From Warburgia ugandensis (lineage: Eukaryota > Streptophyta > Magnoliopsida > Canellales > Canellaceae): 64,000 bases of DNA. The DNA lies in the NCBI GenBank assembly GCA_035236585.1, contig CP141134.1, positions 22,684,414 to 22,748,413 on the forward strand, written 5' to 3'. The notes under the pieces were generated by a model. The model saw only the letters and a list, made by a program, of their open reading frames with translations, was not told where the DNA came from and did no database searches. Positions within the stretch are counted from its first letter, which is position 1. The number at the start of each line of letters is the position of its first letter. The position numbers and the translations under genes are program-made. Below are positions 12,475 through 22,945 of this stretch, one piece after another.

Positions 12475-12862
12475 TCCAATCCTTAACATTTTTCAGATAC
12501 AAGTATACACTTAAGGATAGGATACACCCGTGACAGAGAACATACAGACAGGATACACCCATGACAGAGAACATCCAAATTAAGTACAAGTAAACCCCTA
12601 CCTTATCTTTTAGTGAATGTTACTTGATTGTAGTTACTCTCTGTAGCTAGGGCTGTGACTAACACTTTCTTGGGAGTAGAGTTGATATAAAACTATGCCA
12701 TGGCTATATGATTTGAAAATGTGTTTTGACACTCGGGGTTTTCAAAACGAGTTTAAAACAAAAAGATTTTCTGTTGCATTGCATTATTTTTCAAATAAGG
12801 ATCCCACCTTGGGCATTAGTTTTGCATTGAAAAATGCATGTGAAAACTTGGGTCGTCACAGT

Positions 12863-12874
12863 TAGTGTCAGAGC
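12863..12874 (+). other. Primer binding site, initiator-Met tRNA type
   Basis: TAGTGTCAGAGC lies 2 bases after the LTR. It matches the usual plant initiator-tRNA-Met PBS (TGGTATCAGAGC) at 10 of 12 positions, which fits a Ty3/gypsy chromovirus. Confidence 0.8.
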
Positions 12875-13001
12875 GTGGTTTGACATTACTCACAGCCCAG
12901 TTATGAGGATAATAACTTATAATCAAGTTTCATCCATGAAAGAGTAATGGGTAATAGGATAGCACATACTAAGGTCTTGTGAATTACCTTGTGATTTACA
13001 G

Positions 13002-14009
13002 ATGCCTAGAAAGAAAGGAAGCAATGGTCGAAGACCTGAAGCCCCACCAATGGACTCCACTGGGTCGAGCAACGGGATGGCTAAATTGTTCCAACAATTC
13101 CTACAGCATATGGGACAATACATGAGTAACCAACAAACCCAAACCCCTACCACACGAGATCCTTCCCCTGATAAAGAAATAGATAGGACTGAGGTTCAGT
13201 TAGAAAGGTTTTAGAAATTAGCTCCCTCATTCACAGGAGAAGATAAAGCATTTACAGCTGAAAAATGGTTAATTGATATTGAAAAGATATTCAAAGCCAT
13301 GAACATAGCTGAAGAAAGAGAGGTACCCATGGCAACGTTTGTGTTTAGGGGAGAGGCTATCTTTTGGTGGGAAACAGCGAAAAGGACTTATTTTGACCAG
13401 CAAGAAACAATAGGATGGGAAGAATTTAAAAAGGTCTTTAATGACAAATATTATCCTAAACACGTAAGAAAATAGAAGGAAAAGGAATTTATGGACTTAG
13501 AACAAGGAAACATGACTGTCCAATAGTATGAAAATAAATTCATCAGCCTCCGAAGATTTGCACCACATGCTTGTGCGGATGAGGAAGACATAGCGGAAAG
13601 ATTTGTAGATGGGCTCAAACCAGGACTCAGGAATAGAGTTCTAGGTTTCCAACCTTCCATCATAGCCAGAGCCGTAGAGATGGCCTCCCTATACGAAAAA
13701 TATTATCAAAGGAATCAGGCGATAAAGGAAACTAAGAACACTAGCACCATGAGAAATGAAGGAAAGAGATCATTTCAGTCATTTGAACCCAGGCCACCTT
13801 TCAAGAAGCTATTTGAAAACAAAGGAAGAAAACCAGACTAGAAGACATGCCCTAGGTGTAACAACAATCATTCTGGCAAACCATGTACCACTTTCAACAT
13901 CATTTGCTATACTTGTGGAGAATTAGGACATCTTGCTAGGAATTGTCCTAAAGGGAAAGTTGAAGAGCATAAAGAAGATCAGGTTCCAAAGGGCAAGACA
14001 TACACTTAG
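13002..14009 (+). pseudogene. Retroelement gag, broken by TAG stops
   Basis: Gag forms the virus-like particle and binds the element RNA. From the ATG at 13002 one reading frame runs for about 335 codons with no frameshift. The N-terminus is low complexity and Q-rich. The retrotransposon gag domain follows (KLAPSFTGEDKAFTAEKWL, EAIFWWETAKRTYF, ERFVDGLKPGLRNRV). A CCHC zinc knuckle, CYTCGELGHLARNC, ends it near 13945. Internal TAG stops lie at 13212, 13473, 13524 and 13839, with another at 14007. At least those at 13473 and 13524 sit where Q (CAG) is usual. Otherwise the gag is well kept, so it was probably functional until recently. No protease follows it. Confidence 0.93.
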
Positions 14010-14089
14010 TCAAAGTGTTGTGGAGAAATGCGCACATGGAAGAAGAGACTTGGGAACTAGAGTCAGAAATGTACCCCAAGATCTTTTGA
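14009..14089 (+). pseudogene. Last codons of chromovirus pol (chromodomain end), fused behind gag
   Basis: In a different frame from gag, VKVLWRNAHMEEETWELES and onward to the TGA at 14087-14089 is the typical end of a chromovirus polyprotein; compare KEAMWETEVEMRKTHPSLFD near 3520. Protease, RT, RNase H and integrase, normally over 3 kb, are absent between the gag zinc knuckle and this tail. The junction is around 14000. The element is therefore an internal-deletion derivative that would depend on others for enzymes. Confidence 0.85.
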
Positions 14090-14127
14090 CTGTATATATT
14101 ATAGAATTTTGGGGGTGAAATTCCCTT

Positions 14128-14140
14128 AAGGGGGTAAGAA
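14128..14140 (+). other. Polypurine tract
   Basis: AAGGGGGTAAGAA directly precedes the 3' LTR start TGTAATGACTCC. It is the plus-strand primer site of the gag-only element. Confidence 0.85.
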
Positions 14141-16565
14141 TGTAATGACTCCATTTTTGTAACCTTGAAATCCCAAGTTGGTAATGGAAAGTTCACTTTT
14201 TGAGATAAGGGTATTTTGGTCATTTCACTGTTCATCCTAACTAGACCTAGAAATTTGATCTTTAGAATGGTACCCTTAGGTGCATCTCAGAAAAAGGAAT
14301 CCAACAAGACCAAAATCACCCAAAACGGAGTTAAAATGAGCAAGTTATGGCCCTTTGAAGTTCAAAAGCAAAATTATAATTTAATTTCAAAATGGATTTG
14401 GCCTGAGAAAATAGGGACCCATTTTGATACGGGCACCCCTCTTCTTCCCAAACCTATTAGAGGGTTCTAGAATGGCGATGTGTAGGGGAGAAACCACCTC
14501 CATTCCATGGCGGTAGAAAACCCCCTCCAGAACCCTCTGAAACCTTTATAAATAGAGCTCTTGGGCACCTTCAATGGCAAGCCAAAATCCTGGGAAAAGC
14601 CCATCTGGGAGAAGCAGGCAAGAGGATAAAACATGAAAAATACTCGGCCATGAACCAAGTACGCCTTAAATCACTCCAAACTCATCTCCCCATTAGTCTT
14701 AGGTTGAATTCTCCTAAGTTTTTGCATGAAAAACCATGCAAAATGGGGCTCTAGGGAGCCACAACAGACCCAGGACAAGTGCCTGGGGCGTGTCGAACCA
14801 GGCCCGTCTATGGACGCTCCCACAAGTGAGAAAATGGGCGGAAGGCCTAGTGTGTCGGAGGACGCGCCCTGTGGGCCTTCTATGTACTCTTAATACAAAA
14901 ATGCCCATAACTTGAGTTCTAAGACTCCGATTGAGGTGCTGCAAAAGGCGTTGTGTCCGTATCGACGGCACGAACACACCCAAACCATAAAATACCTAAT
15001 CAAGCCCCTATCTAAGGCTGACATGACCCTTAAACCATGATACTGGCGCGGGGCCACTAAACCTTTGCAAACCTGACTATACCAAGGCCCAGTTAGGGAC
15101 CTTAGGAGGCCCTTAGGCATGAGAATGAACCCTTAATGCCTAAGTAGTGAGGTAAACTATTTTAGAGCCTATAGAAATAGGCCAAGCTAACCTTTTTCCC
15201 CTAAACCATGTCCAGGAACATACTAGGACAAGGGGACTAGCGCGATCAAACCAGGTAGGTGTCCCATCGCTACTAGACTTTTAAAAAGAACCTATGATGC
15301 TTTGAGAATGCATGTTTTGAGTCATGATTGCCTTTCTAATATGATATAAACTTATGTTGCATCCTTATGCACATGAACTATTTAGCATGAAGTGATTTCA
15401 TAAATGAACATAGCATGCATATGAAAAATACATTGCGCATATATTGCCAATACATGTGTTACATGCATAGACATGTTTTGAAAAAGGATTCTTGTTTGCA
15501 TGATAAGTGTAGCCTTGGCCGATGAGGGCGGGTTGATGAGGATGGGCCAATGAGGGTGGGCCAGAGAGAGCTGACAGGCTTCTAGGTTGGCAGGCTTCTA
15601 GGCTGTCAGGCTTCTAGGCAGGGTTATGACTTTGAATGCGATACTAGCATGAGCAGATTTTATGCATTGCATGCATGTTTTGCAACCAAGTGCATAAATT
15701 GCATGATTTGTGATTATTGAGTTTTTGAATAAATGCATATCCTTGAGGGTTACCAAAAGACACTGGGTGGGTAGTTGTGAGGGACCCAAAGAGGACATAT
15801 TCTGAAAAAGAGGTTTTTGCCTGTTTGCTCATATATGATTTGGGCTAATAAGCTTGTGGGTGCTATGTCGAGAGGTTCGGGGTGGCCTCCTAGCCTCTAT
15901 CACTATTAGGTGGAAAGGGTACCATGCCAAAAAGGCATGTTCTTACTTCGATTGCATGTGGTACAGAGGACTACCACTGGTGTCACGGCACTGGGTCGAA
16001 GTGTAATATGCCCCGTGAAGGCTATGACCGAGTGTCCCTAAGTACCCAGGGACCACACAGCGATGAGGTCGTGGGCATAGTGTGCCTATGTTTTCGATGA
16101 TTTATTTGCATTGCATATGGCATGACATGAGGATGGTCGACCATGCCATAGATCCATGAGTTGGATTCAGTTGAGCATCTTATGCATATTATTATGTTTA
16201 TGATATCTATGTTACTTTCGACTTGGATAATGTGATTCTTTAAGTCATCAGTATTCTATTTTGACAATGGATTTTGAACATGAGTGGTCAAACATGCACA
16301 TGGTTTAAAGAACATATGGTTTAAAACATAGCATGCATTGTAAAACTAGTAGTGATAGACTCCTACTGAGTATAGTGTATACTCACCCAATCCTTAACAT
16401 TTTTCACATACAAGTATACACTTAAGGACAGGATACACCCATGACAGAGAACATCCAAATTAAGTACAAGTAAGTAAACCCCTACCTTATCTTTTAGTGA
16501 ATGTTACTTGGTTGTAGTTACTCTCTATAGCTGGAGCTGTGACTAACACTTTCTTGGGAGTAGAA
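14141..16565 (+). mobile_element. 3' LTR of the gag-only chromovirus, end missing
   Basis: This is collinear with the 5' LTR from its first base to about 16565, just after the CTTTCTTGGGAGTAGA block. The last 170 bases or so, including the CA end and the flanking target-site copy, are gone. The sequence changes there into a reverse-oriented LTR of the same family. It has three GGCTTCTAGG units near 15580-15620 where the 5' LTR has two. The TATA box at 14547-14554 and the hairpin at 16367-16385 are kept. Confidence 0.9.
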
Positions 16566-17957
16566 AACCTCTCTTTTTTCAAAACCTGTCCTCTTCAGGT
16601 CCCTCACAACTACCTGGCCCTTGGCTCTCCAGCATCTTTTGGTAACCCTCAAGGACATGCAATTTTTGCAAGAACTTAATGCTCACAAATCATGCAATGT
16701 ATGCAATTGTTTGCAAAACATATCTATGCATAATGTATATGCAATTATTTACAAAAAATGTCTATGCATAAAGCATTTATCACATGTATGTTGAAATAAG
16801 TTATGCTAAAACAAGTCATATACTTAAAACATGTATTCTCAAAACAATCATAGTTCTTTTAAAAGAATCTAGTAGCGATAGAGCACCTACTTGGCTAGGT
16901 CGCGTTAACCCCTTTGTCCTCGTATGCTCCTGAACATGGTTTGAGGAATCAAGGTTAGTTGGCTTATCTTTTATGGGTTTTAGAGTAGTTGGTCTTATTA
17001 CTTAGGCATTAAGGGTCCATCCCTATGCCTATGGGTGTTCTAAGGTCCTAATTGGGCCTTGGTATCATCAGTTTTCCAAAGGTCTAGCAGCCACATGCCA
17101 CTATCCTATTCTAAGGATCATTCCCACCTTTGATTGGGCCTTGATCAGGAATTTTATGGTTTAGATGTGTCCACGTCATCGACACGGACACAACGCCTTT
17201 TGCGGCGCCTCAATCGGAGCTCTAGATCTCAAGTTATAAACTTTTTAGTATCAGGTGTGCATAAGGACCTTAAGAGTGAAAAGGCGGAATGCTAGCGCAC
17301 TGCGCGTCAGTGGCATGCGCCCATCTGTTCTTAAGAAGCAGAAAATCCTGAATCGCTAGCGTGTTGTGCGTCAGCTGCATGCGCCCCAGCTAGCGCATCT
17401 GCAGACACACCAGATTTTCTCGCCCGTCTCTTCCTTTTGAGGGCGAGTCCACGAACACGCCCATTTGGTTCTCTTAGACGCGGTCGACGCGTCTCATTCC
17501 ATCTGGGACGTCCTGTTCATTGGGGGACCGGGGCGTCCTCAAGACACCCTGGTTCAACCTTGTCGAACCAGTGCGGCCCAGGGAACGTCCTTGAGTCCTT
17601 GGTGACTCTCCAGGGCTCTATTTTGCATGATTTTTCATGCAAAAACTTAGGGAAACTGAGCCTAGGACTACTATGAAGACGGGTTTTGAGGGATCTTGGA
17701 CATACCTGGCTCATTGTTGGGTTTTTCTCCTCATTTCCCCTCTTAGTTGCTTCTCCAAAACGGGTTTTCCTCAAGCTTTTGGGCTACCATTAGAGGCACC
17801 CAAGAGCTCTATTTATAGACTTATAAGAGGGTTCTGGACCAAATTTTTGGGTTCAGTCAAGGTGAATAGTGAAATGACCAAAATGCCCTTATCTTCAAAA
17901 ACTGAACTTTTCATTGCTAACTTGGGATTTTAATGTTACAAAATTGGAGTCATTACA
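16566..17957 (-). mobile_element. Inverted partial family A LTR
   Basis: On the minus strand this starts with an intact LTR head (TGTAATGACTCC at 17957). It runs through the TATA box (17810-17817) and a GC-rich patch (17280-17560) and breaks off at 16566, in the region matching 11880-11910 of the 5' LTR. It lacks the U5-side end. Its divergence from the neighbouring LTR is visibly greater than that between the 5' and 3' LTRs, so it is a separate copy and not a simple inverted duplication. Confidence 0.85.
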
Positions 17958-19211
17958 GTAATTGACTCTCTATAATATCTAGCCTATCCATCAATGCATT
18001 TATAAAATATATCCCTTTCTTAATAGGCCCATGTTCTCAACTTTGTATACAACGAACCAAATTGTTATATACAATGAATGAGTTTTTTTTACTAAGTATG
18101 AATTAAAAAAACCTAACTATACGAAACCCAAATGCTAGCCTTATGCTAAATTATGAACAATCAAATCCTAATATCTACTAATCGACCAGTGTCTTGATTA
18201 TCTTTGCTTAGTACATAGGTGGTAGCTTATTAGACCTAAATTTAGACAACTCCTCCTTTAGTCTAGATTTAACTACTGCTTAATAGTTAGGCTCTGCTCA
18301 AAATTTGTTAATGCAATCCTTGTGTTAAGAGGTGTTTAAACCTTAACTAATGTCAATGAAAGGCATGGAAAAATTACTTGAATTTTAAGACACCCATAGT
18401 GTTGAGAAGCTATTAGAGTGACAATAAATCGTGTCCTTCTTAAAAGGTCTTATGAACTCGATACCCTAAGCCTCTTTCTACTTGATTTTAAATTTAAGTT
18501 CAAGGGTTGGGATCGTGGCAACAAGGATATTGATTGATTCTTAGGTTAGCCAAGGTGCTAGTGATGAAATCCAGTCCCTATCTTATAAGGGTTTGAGGAG
18601 CCCTTACTATCATTAATTACATTCCACCATAAAGCTATAAATATGCAAAGCAATACAAAAACAAACTAATTCAACCTATATGCTATCCAACCAAGGTTAG
18701 ATAGGTGCTCTAATGCAACAATCCTAAGAAAAAATGCAACAATTATCAATGAATGATCTTTATCTATATGAATTATACTAACACCCATATTATACTAAAT
18801 GTAAATTATTCCTAAAAATTAAGAATTGAGTGCGAGATACTCACAGTGAGGGGTCCAATTATCATCAAGTATGGACCACCACACCCATGCTTGCTTTGTA
18901 CTATTACAACTCATTTAAAATTAAATAATAAGGAAATTACAATTTACAATGGGCCTCACTACAAGTTACTCTCAATCCTAATCTAGGAAAACAGTAAAAC
19001 CTAGTATAAGATGATGAAGCCAGGTCCCATAGGATAGCTGCTACTCCTTTGCCAATTTCCTTGCACAAAAATCAAAGAAATATGGTCAATATGAGAAAAA
19101 TAGCAACAAATGCAAGAAGTATGCAAAAATCACTCAAAAACCCTAATCAATGCACCGTAAACCTAGACTGGATGAAAATAACCTAAAGTAGGGAACACTA
19201 CACAATTTGTA
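17958..19211 (-). mobile_element. Leader of a minus-strand Athila/Tat element
   Basis: Untranslated leader downstream (minus strand) of the PBS at 19212-19234. The first 300 bases match the plus-strand Athila leader at 52305-52505 (TTTTGTGCAAG, GTAGCAGCNATCCTATGG) and the resumed leader at 55099 (ACTTGTAGTGAGGCCC). No gag is recognisable before it is cut at 17957/17958. It contains the module at 18196-18505 that is shared with the family C LTR. Confidence 0.75.
18196..18505 (-). other. Non-coding module shared between the Athila leader and the chromovirus LTR
   Basis: Read on the plus strand it holds, in order, TTTAGACAACTCCTCCTTTA, TTAATGCAATCCTTGTGTTA, AGAGGTGTTTAAACCTTA, AATGTCAATGAAAGGCATGG and, further on, AGGTCTTATGAACTCGATA, then CCCTAAGCC and TTGATTTTAA. 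The same blocks, in the same order and with similar spacing, occur at about 700-1000, 30050-30350 and, reversed, 54500-54820, all inside family C LTRs. They occur again, reversed, in the plus-strand Athila leader at 55580-55850. Function unknown. Confidence 0.65.
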
Positions 19212-19234
19212 CCAACTCCCAAACAACATTGCCA
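19212..19234 (-). other. Athila/Tat primer binding site (decayed)
   Basis: On the minus strand this reads TGGCAATGTTGTTTGGGAGT. It corresponds to the TGGCGCCGTTGCCGGGGA PBS typical of Athila/Tat elements, with changes mainly of the C-to-T or G-to-A kind. Six bases (AGTTTT) separate it from the LTR end, as at 52299-52304. Confidence 0.8.
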
Positions 19235-19240
19235 AAAACT

Positions 19241-22021
19241 TGTTGTTGTTTTAAATAAACTCGCAAGTGCTCAAATCGTTCACAATATAGTACGCTAGTG
19301 AGGTTGATCCCATGAGGAGTAAACAATTATAATGCTAATGATCCCTACTTTAAGCTATCTAACCCAGATAAAATTCAAGTGATTTTTGTCCTAAATTAAG
19401 AATGAAAATTGAATCATGAAATTGGAAACTAAGGAAAGACAAGAAACATGATAAATGGAAAACTTTCCTCAAACATACACTTTGTAAAATTAAAACTTTC
19501 CTAAATTAAAATTTCTAATTTTATGACTTTCCTAAAGTGAAACTTTCCTAAAATGTAATTTAGCAGCTTTCCTAAACTAACTTTCTAAAACATGAAATTA
19601 ACAACTAATCTAATGGAAACATACTTTAACAAACTACTTTCCTAATCAAGCAAAAGTAATAAAAGTAAGAAACCAAATCAATTATTTTATTAAGTATGAA
19701 AAATTTGATTACTTTCCAACTAACTAAGATGAAAAATAATGGAATCTAACTACAACTAAATTAGAAAAATAAATAAAAGCAATTACTAATAACAATGAAA
19801 GAAATATATGTAACCATGGAATTGTATGCATGATTCATTGGATAAGTATGGATTTAATCGACTACTTTGGAAACCTAAGCGTGCAATCTATTTCTAAGAT
19901 TAACTAAGCTATTTAACAATCTAATAGGACTCTTGAAAAATCAAGTGAACATTATTAAATTGTGCTGGAAATTAACATACACAATTCATGCAAAGAAATT
20001 CCAACAGTAAGGTAATTGAAACATTCAATGAGTATAACATGTAAAGCATGAAATTAATCACTCCAGTGCATTCAAATATTCAAGAACAAAGCTAATTAAC
20101 TTTTGGACACAAACATGAATTTAAAATTCTAACTAATCTCATTGAATCACATCAAAAAGTCAACAACATAACACTCCATAATTATAGTCCAAATCGGAAA
20201 CCTAAATGCTACTACAATGATGTTTAGTTAACCTTAATCACTCCTCAATTACAAGCCAAACTCTTCTTCAATTGTTCCAACATTTACTCATAAACAAGTA
20301 TGCCTGAAATCAAGGGAGAATCCTAAGCAACAATCTAATGGAACTCAAGCAACCAAAGCTGAAAAATCAAGAGTACTAAAAGAGAATAAAGATGCAATGA
20401 AAGAGAAAAAACAAAACTAGATTCAAAATGTCTTCCCTTGGTTGTCACTCCAAGGGAAAAAAAGACTTGAATCCAAGTTTAAAAGCAAGGAAATCCAAAG
20501 GAAAAAACAAGCAAAACTAACATGAAAAGAAAGAAATTTGAACAAGGGCTAACCAACCTTTGAAGATGAATAAAAAATCCAAAAATCTTAGGTTGAACAC
20601 TTGACAAAGTGACATGAACCTTGGAAGTTTGTGGTAGCACCCAAAGATATAACAAAACAACAAGAAAAAGGAAACAATTAGGATGGAATGAAGTGGGCGT
20701 CCTCCTCCCTAATGGAGGAGGTGTTCTTTCCTAAGTGGGAAAATTGTGGACTTTTGCTTGGGTTTTGAGCTGTCTTTAAAAGACTTCTCCTATTTTTTCT
20801 TGAGTAACCTAGTACTAAGGTATGGGGAGGATTAAAGAGGGTCAAATTGAATTACTAGGATGCATGAAAAAGATGGACATCAAATAGGAAAGTGGGTGGA
20901 GCAAGTGGGCTGTCTTATGAAGGGTGGTAGGTGGGAGACGCCACCATTTTAGGAAGGGGCATCTCCCCCCTTCCAAAAAATGTTGAAGTTTGATTTTATA
21001 GGATAGTGGGTGGGGATATGTTAGAAAGAGGTGGGATATGTTAGGTGGAGAAATTTGGTTGGTTGAATGGTTTCCTAAGAGGTTGAAGGAGATGGAGTTT
21101 TGGAAATTCGTAGTGCATCTTAAGGGTGAGGAAGAAATTAAGGAAAAAGTGGTAAAAATTAAGAAAAGCTCTAAAAAATTGTCGCTCTTATCATATTGGT
21201 ACACATGCAATCCTATTCTGATAGATCATCCCTTAATTATCTTCAAAATAACTCATGGATAACTCTCTTGAATCTCCTCCAATCCTAGCCTTCGATTTAG
21301 CTTAGCTTGATGGCTAACTTTGAATGCTCCGTTGGCTAAGATTCATGGCTAGCTTAGCAAGTTTCCTTAGCTTGTTCTCTTGGCTTCAACCCTTGGCTTG
21401 AGTGGCTGCATGGTTTGGCCTGAATTCCTTATCTTTTCACCTTCTTTGATGGCTTATATGGCTAAGGTGGCTTCCATGCAAAGGTAGTGGGAATGCATGG
21501 CTTACTTCATAGGCCCACTTTGGCAATATTTAGCTCCTTTAATCACATCCATTACTAGTCCATGAGATGATCTTGGGTTTTGGTTTGTATTGAAGTGATG
21601 ATTTTGAGGCTTTGACTCAATTTTTTTATTTTGATCTTCAATTTCATTCTGATCGATCTCAATTGTTGGATGAACATCTTACTGCCTACAAAAACTGAAA
21701 AATCTTAATTAAATTTTAGAAAAATATTATTAATCACATACTTACCTTGGACTAGCTTTTGGACCTACAAAATAATAAAATTTTCTGTTATTAGGTCAAA
21801 AAATGCATGTGTTATGAAATTTGGTCTAAAAAGTTTAATTTACCCCTATAAGTTGTAACACGCAGGTACTAATTGAGTGGTTTTTATGCAAATTAAATAC
21901 TTATTAAGTTAGAAATGCATGTGTTACGAAATTTAAAAAAAATTCCTAGAATAATACCTATAATTTATAACACATGAAATACTAAATGAATACTTTTTTA
22001 TACAAAATTGAACACTTACCA
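19241..22021 (-). mobile_element. Athila/Tat LTR with PBS on one side and polypurine tract on the other
   Basis: Minus-strand LTR starting TGGTAAGTGTTC at 22021 and ending CA at 19241, 2,781 bp. Its downstream flank is a PBS (as for a 5' LTR). Its upstream flank is a 3'-internal region with purine tract (as for a 3' LTR). It therefore lies between two internal regions. It shares the AACTTTCCTAAA tracts and the CTTGGCTTCAA block with the LTRs at 7741 and 47008. Confidence 0.85.
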
Positions 22022-22485
22022 CACCACACAACCAGCATTTTACTAGTCCCAAGTAAAACATGAAAAAACTAATGAAAACAAAAATGGTTGCCAATTTTGT
22101 AGGTACTCATGATTACAATTAGCATATATAATAGGCTGTTAAACCCTTAGGTTATCCCTAGTAGAAGAGTTGGGTCTCTTGGGGGTTTCCAGTGAATATA
22201 CCTACAAAATTCCATAAGGCTAAGTCTTGTATTTCATCTCAGAGAATTATCGTCCATTAGCACTCTACTAGTTTAAACAGTTTAATAAAGATGAATGAAA
22301 AAATTCTACATTTGTGATCGAATCCAAAGATACTAATGGTTCACATAAGTTCTTTTAAGCACAGATGAGATAAGAAAATGGTTCGCTAAGAATATATTCC
22401 ATTGCCAAAACTAGTAGGGGTAGTTCATCATAATTCCTTCCCATTTGTATCCTCATTAAGTTTATTTTCCACCTTAAGATCAACA
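22022..22485 (-). mobile_element. 3' internal region of the upstream Athila element
   Basis: The first 110 bases repeat 10128-10240, including the region before the LTR that should hold the purine tract. The rest is non-coding and continues, after removal of the CACTA element, into 38961. No env-like or other reading frame is recognisable. Confidence 0.65.
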
Positions 22486-22544
22486 CCTTGCTACACAAGA
22501 GGCTTTTAAAGTTATTTAAAAACTAATAGAAGATGCTTAAAAAA

Positions 22545-22945
22545 TGATTTATCGAGCCGACTTTGAAAGTCTATGCATTTTAAAGTCATTTAGGTAAACG
22601 ACTTCAAAATTTCCAAACTTTTGAAGTCATTTATCACTAATTGATTTGAATTATTCCATTACTTTTGAAGTCATTTAGCACTAAATGACTTCAAAAGTGC
22701 CCATTTTTTGAAGTTGTTTAGGGCTAAGTGACTTCAAAATTCGTGTAATTTTGAAGTTGCTTAGGTATAAATGACTTCAAAAATTCCCACTTTTGAAGTT
22801 GTTTATACCTAAGCGACTTCAAGATTCAGTCATTTAGCAGAAACAACTTTAAATGTTGGTACGTTTGAAGATGTTTATACCCATACTACTTAAAAAGTAG
22901 GTACTTTTGAAGTTGTTTAGGGTAAATGACTTCAAAAGTACCTTC
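22545..22945. repeat. CACTA subterminal repeat array, left end
   Basis: At least ten copies, in both orientations, of a motif around TTTTGAAGTCATTTAG. Many pair into palindromes. The best is 22661-22698: ACTTTTGAAGTCATTTAG, 2 bases, then its exact reverse complement. Such arrays are the TnpA-type binding region in En/Spm. Confidence 0.9.

Larger units (their letters stand above)
10241..12860 (+). mobile_element. 5' LTR of a gag-only chromovirus (family A)
   Basis: This complete 2,620-bp LTR starts TGTAATGACTCC and ends GGGTCGTCACA; the termini form an imperfect inverted repeat. A PBS follows at once. By eye, its first 340 bases differ from the 3' LTR at 14141 at about 16 sites, mostly transitions (about 95% identity), so this copy is younger than most neighbours. 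It carries a TATA box, a GC-rich patch at about 10860-11070, a 31-bp tandem duplication (12519-12580) that is single in the 3' LTR, and the TGAGTATA/TATACTCA hairpin at 12456-12474. Confidence 0.93.

Noticed and set aside
12863..12878. Possible tRNA gene at the tRNA-like motifs
   Set aside because: Only the short primer-binding complement is present, next to an LTR; no cloverleaf can be formed. The same holds for 19212-19234 and 52305-52326.
18510..18560. A host gene exon in the Athila leader
   Set aside because: No open frame or splice-consistent coding pattern; the region is conserved non-coding leader shared with the plus-strand Athila element.
20842..21210. 122-codon minus-strand frame
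   Set aside because: It lies inside the Athila LTR 19241-22021; the related LTRs do not keep it and it shows no motif.
22545..22945. CRISPR-like or satellite array
   Set aside because: Repeats are in both orientations, irregularly spaced and mirrored at the other end beside CACTA termini, which identifies them as transposon subterminal repeats.
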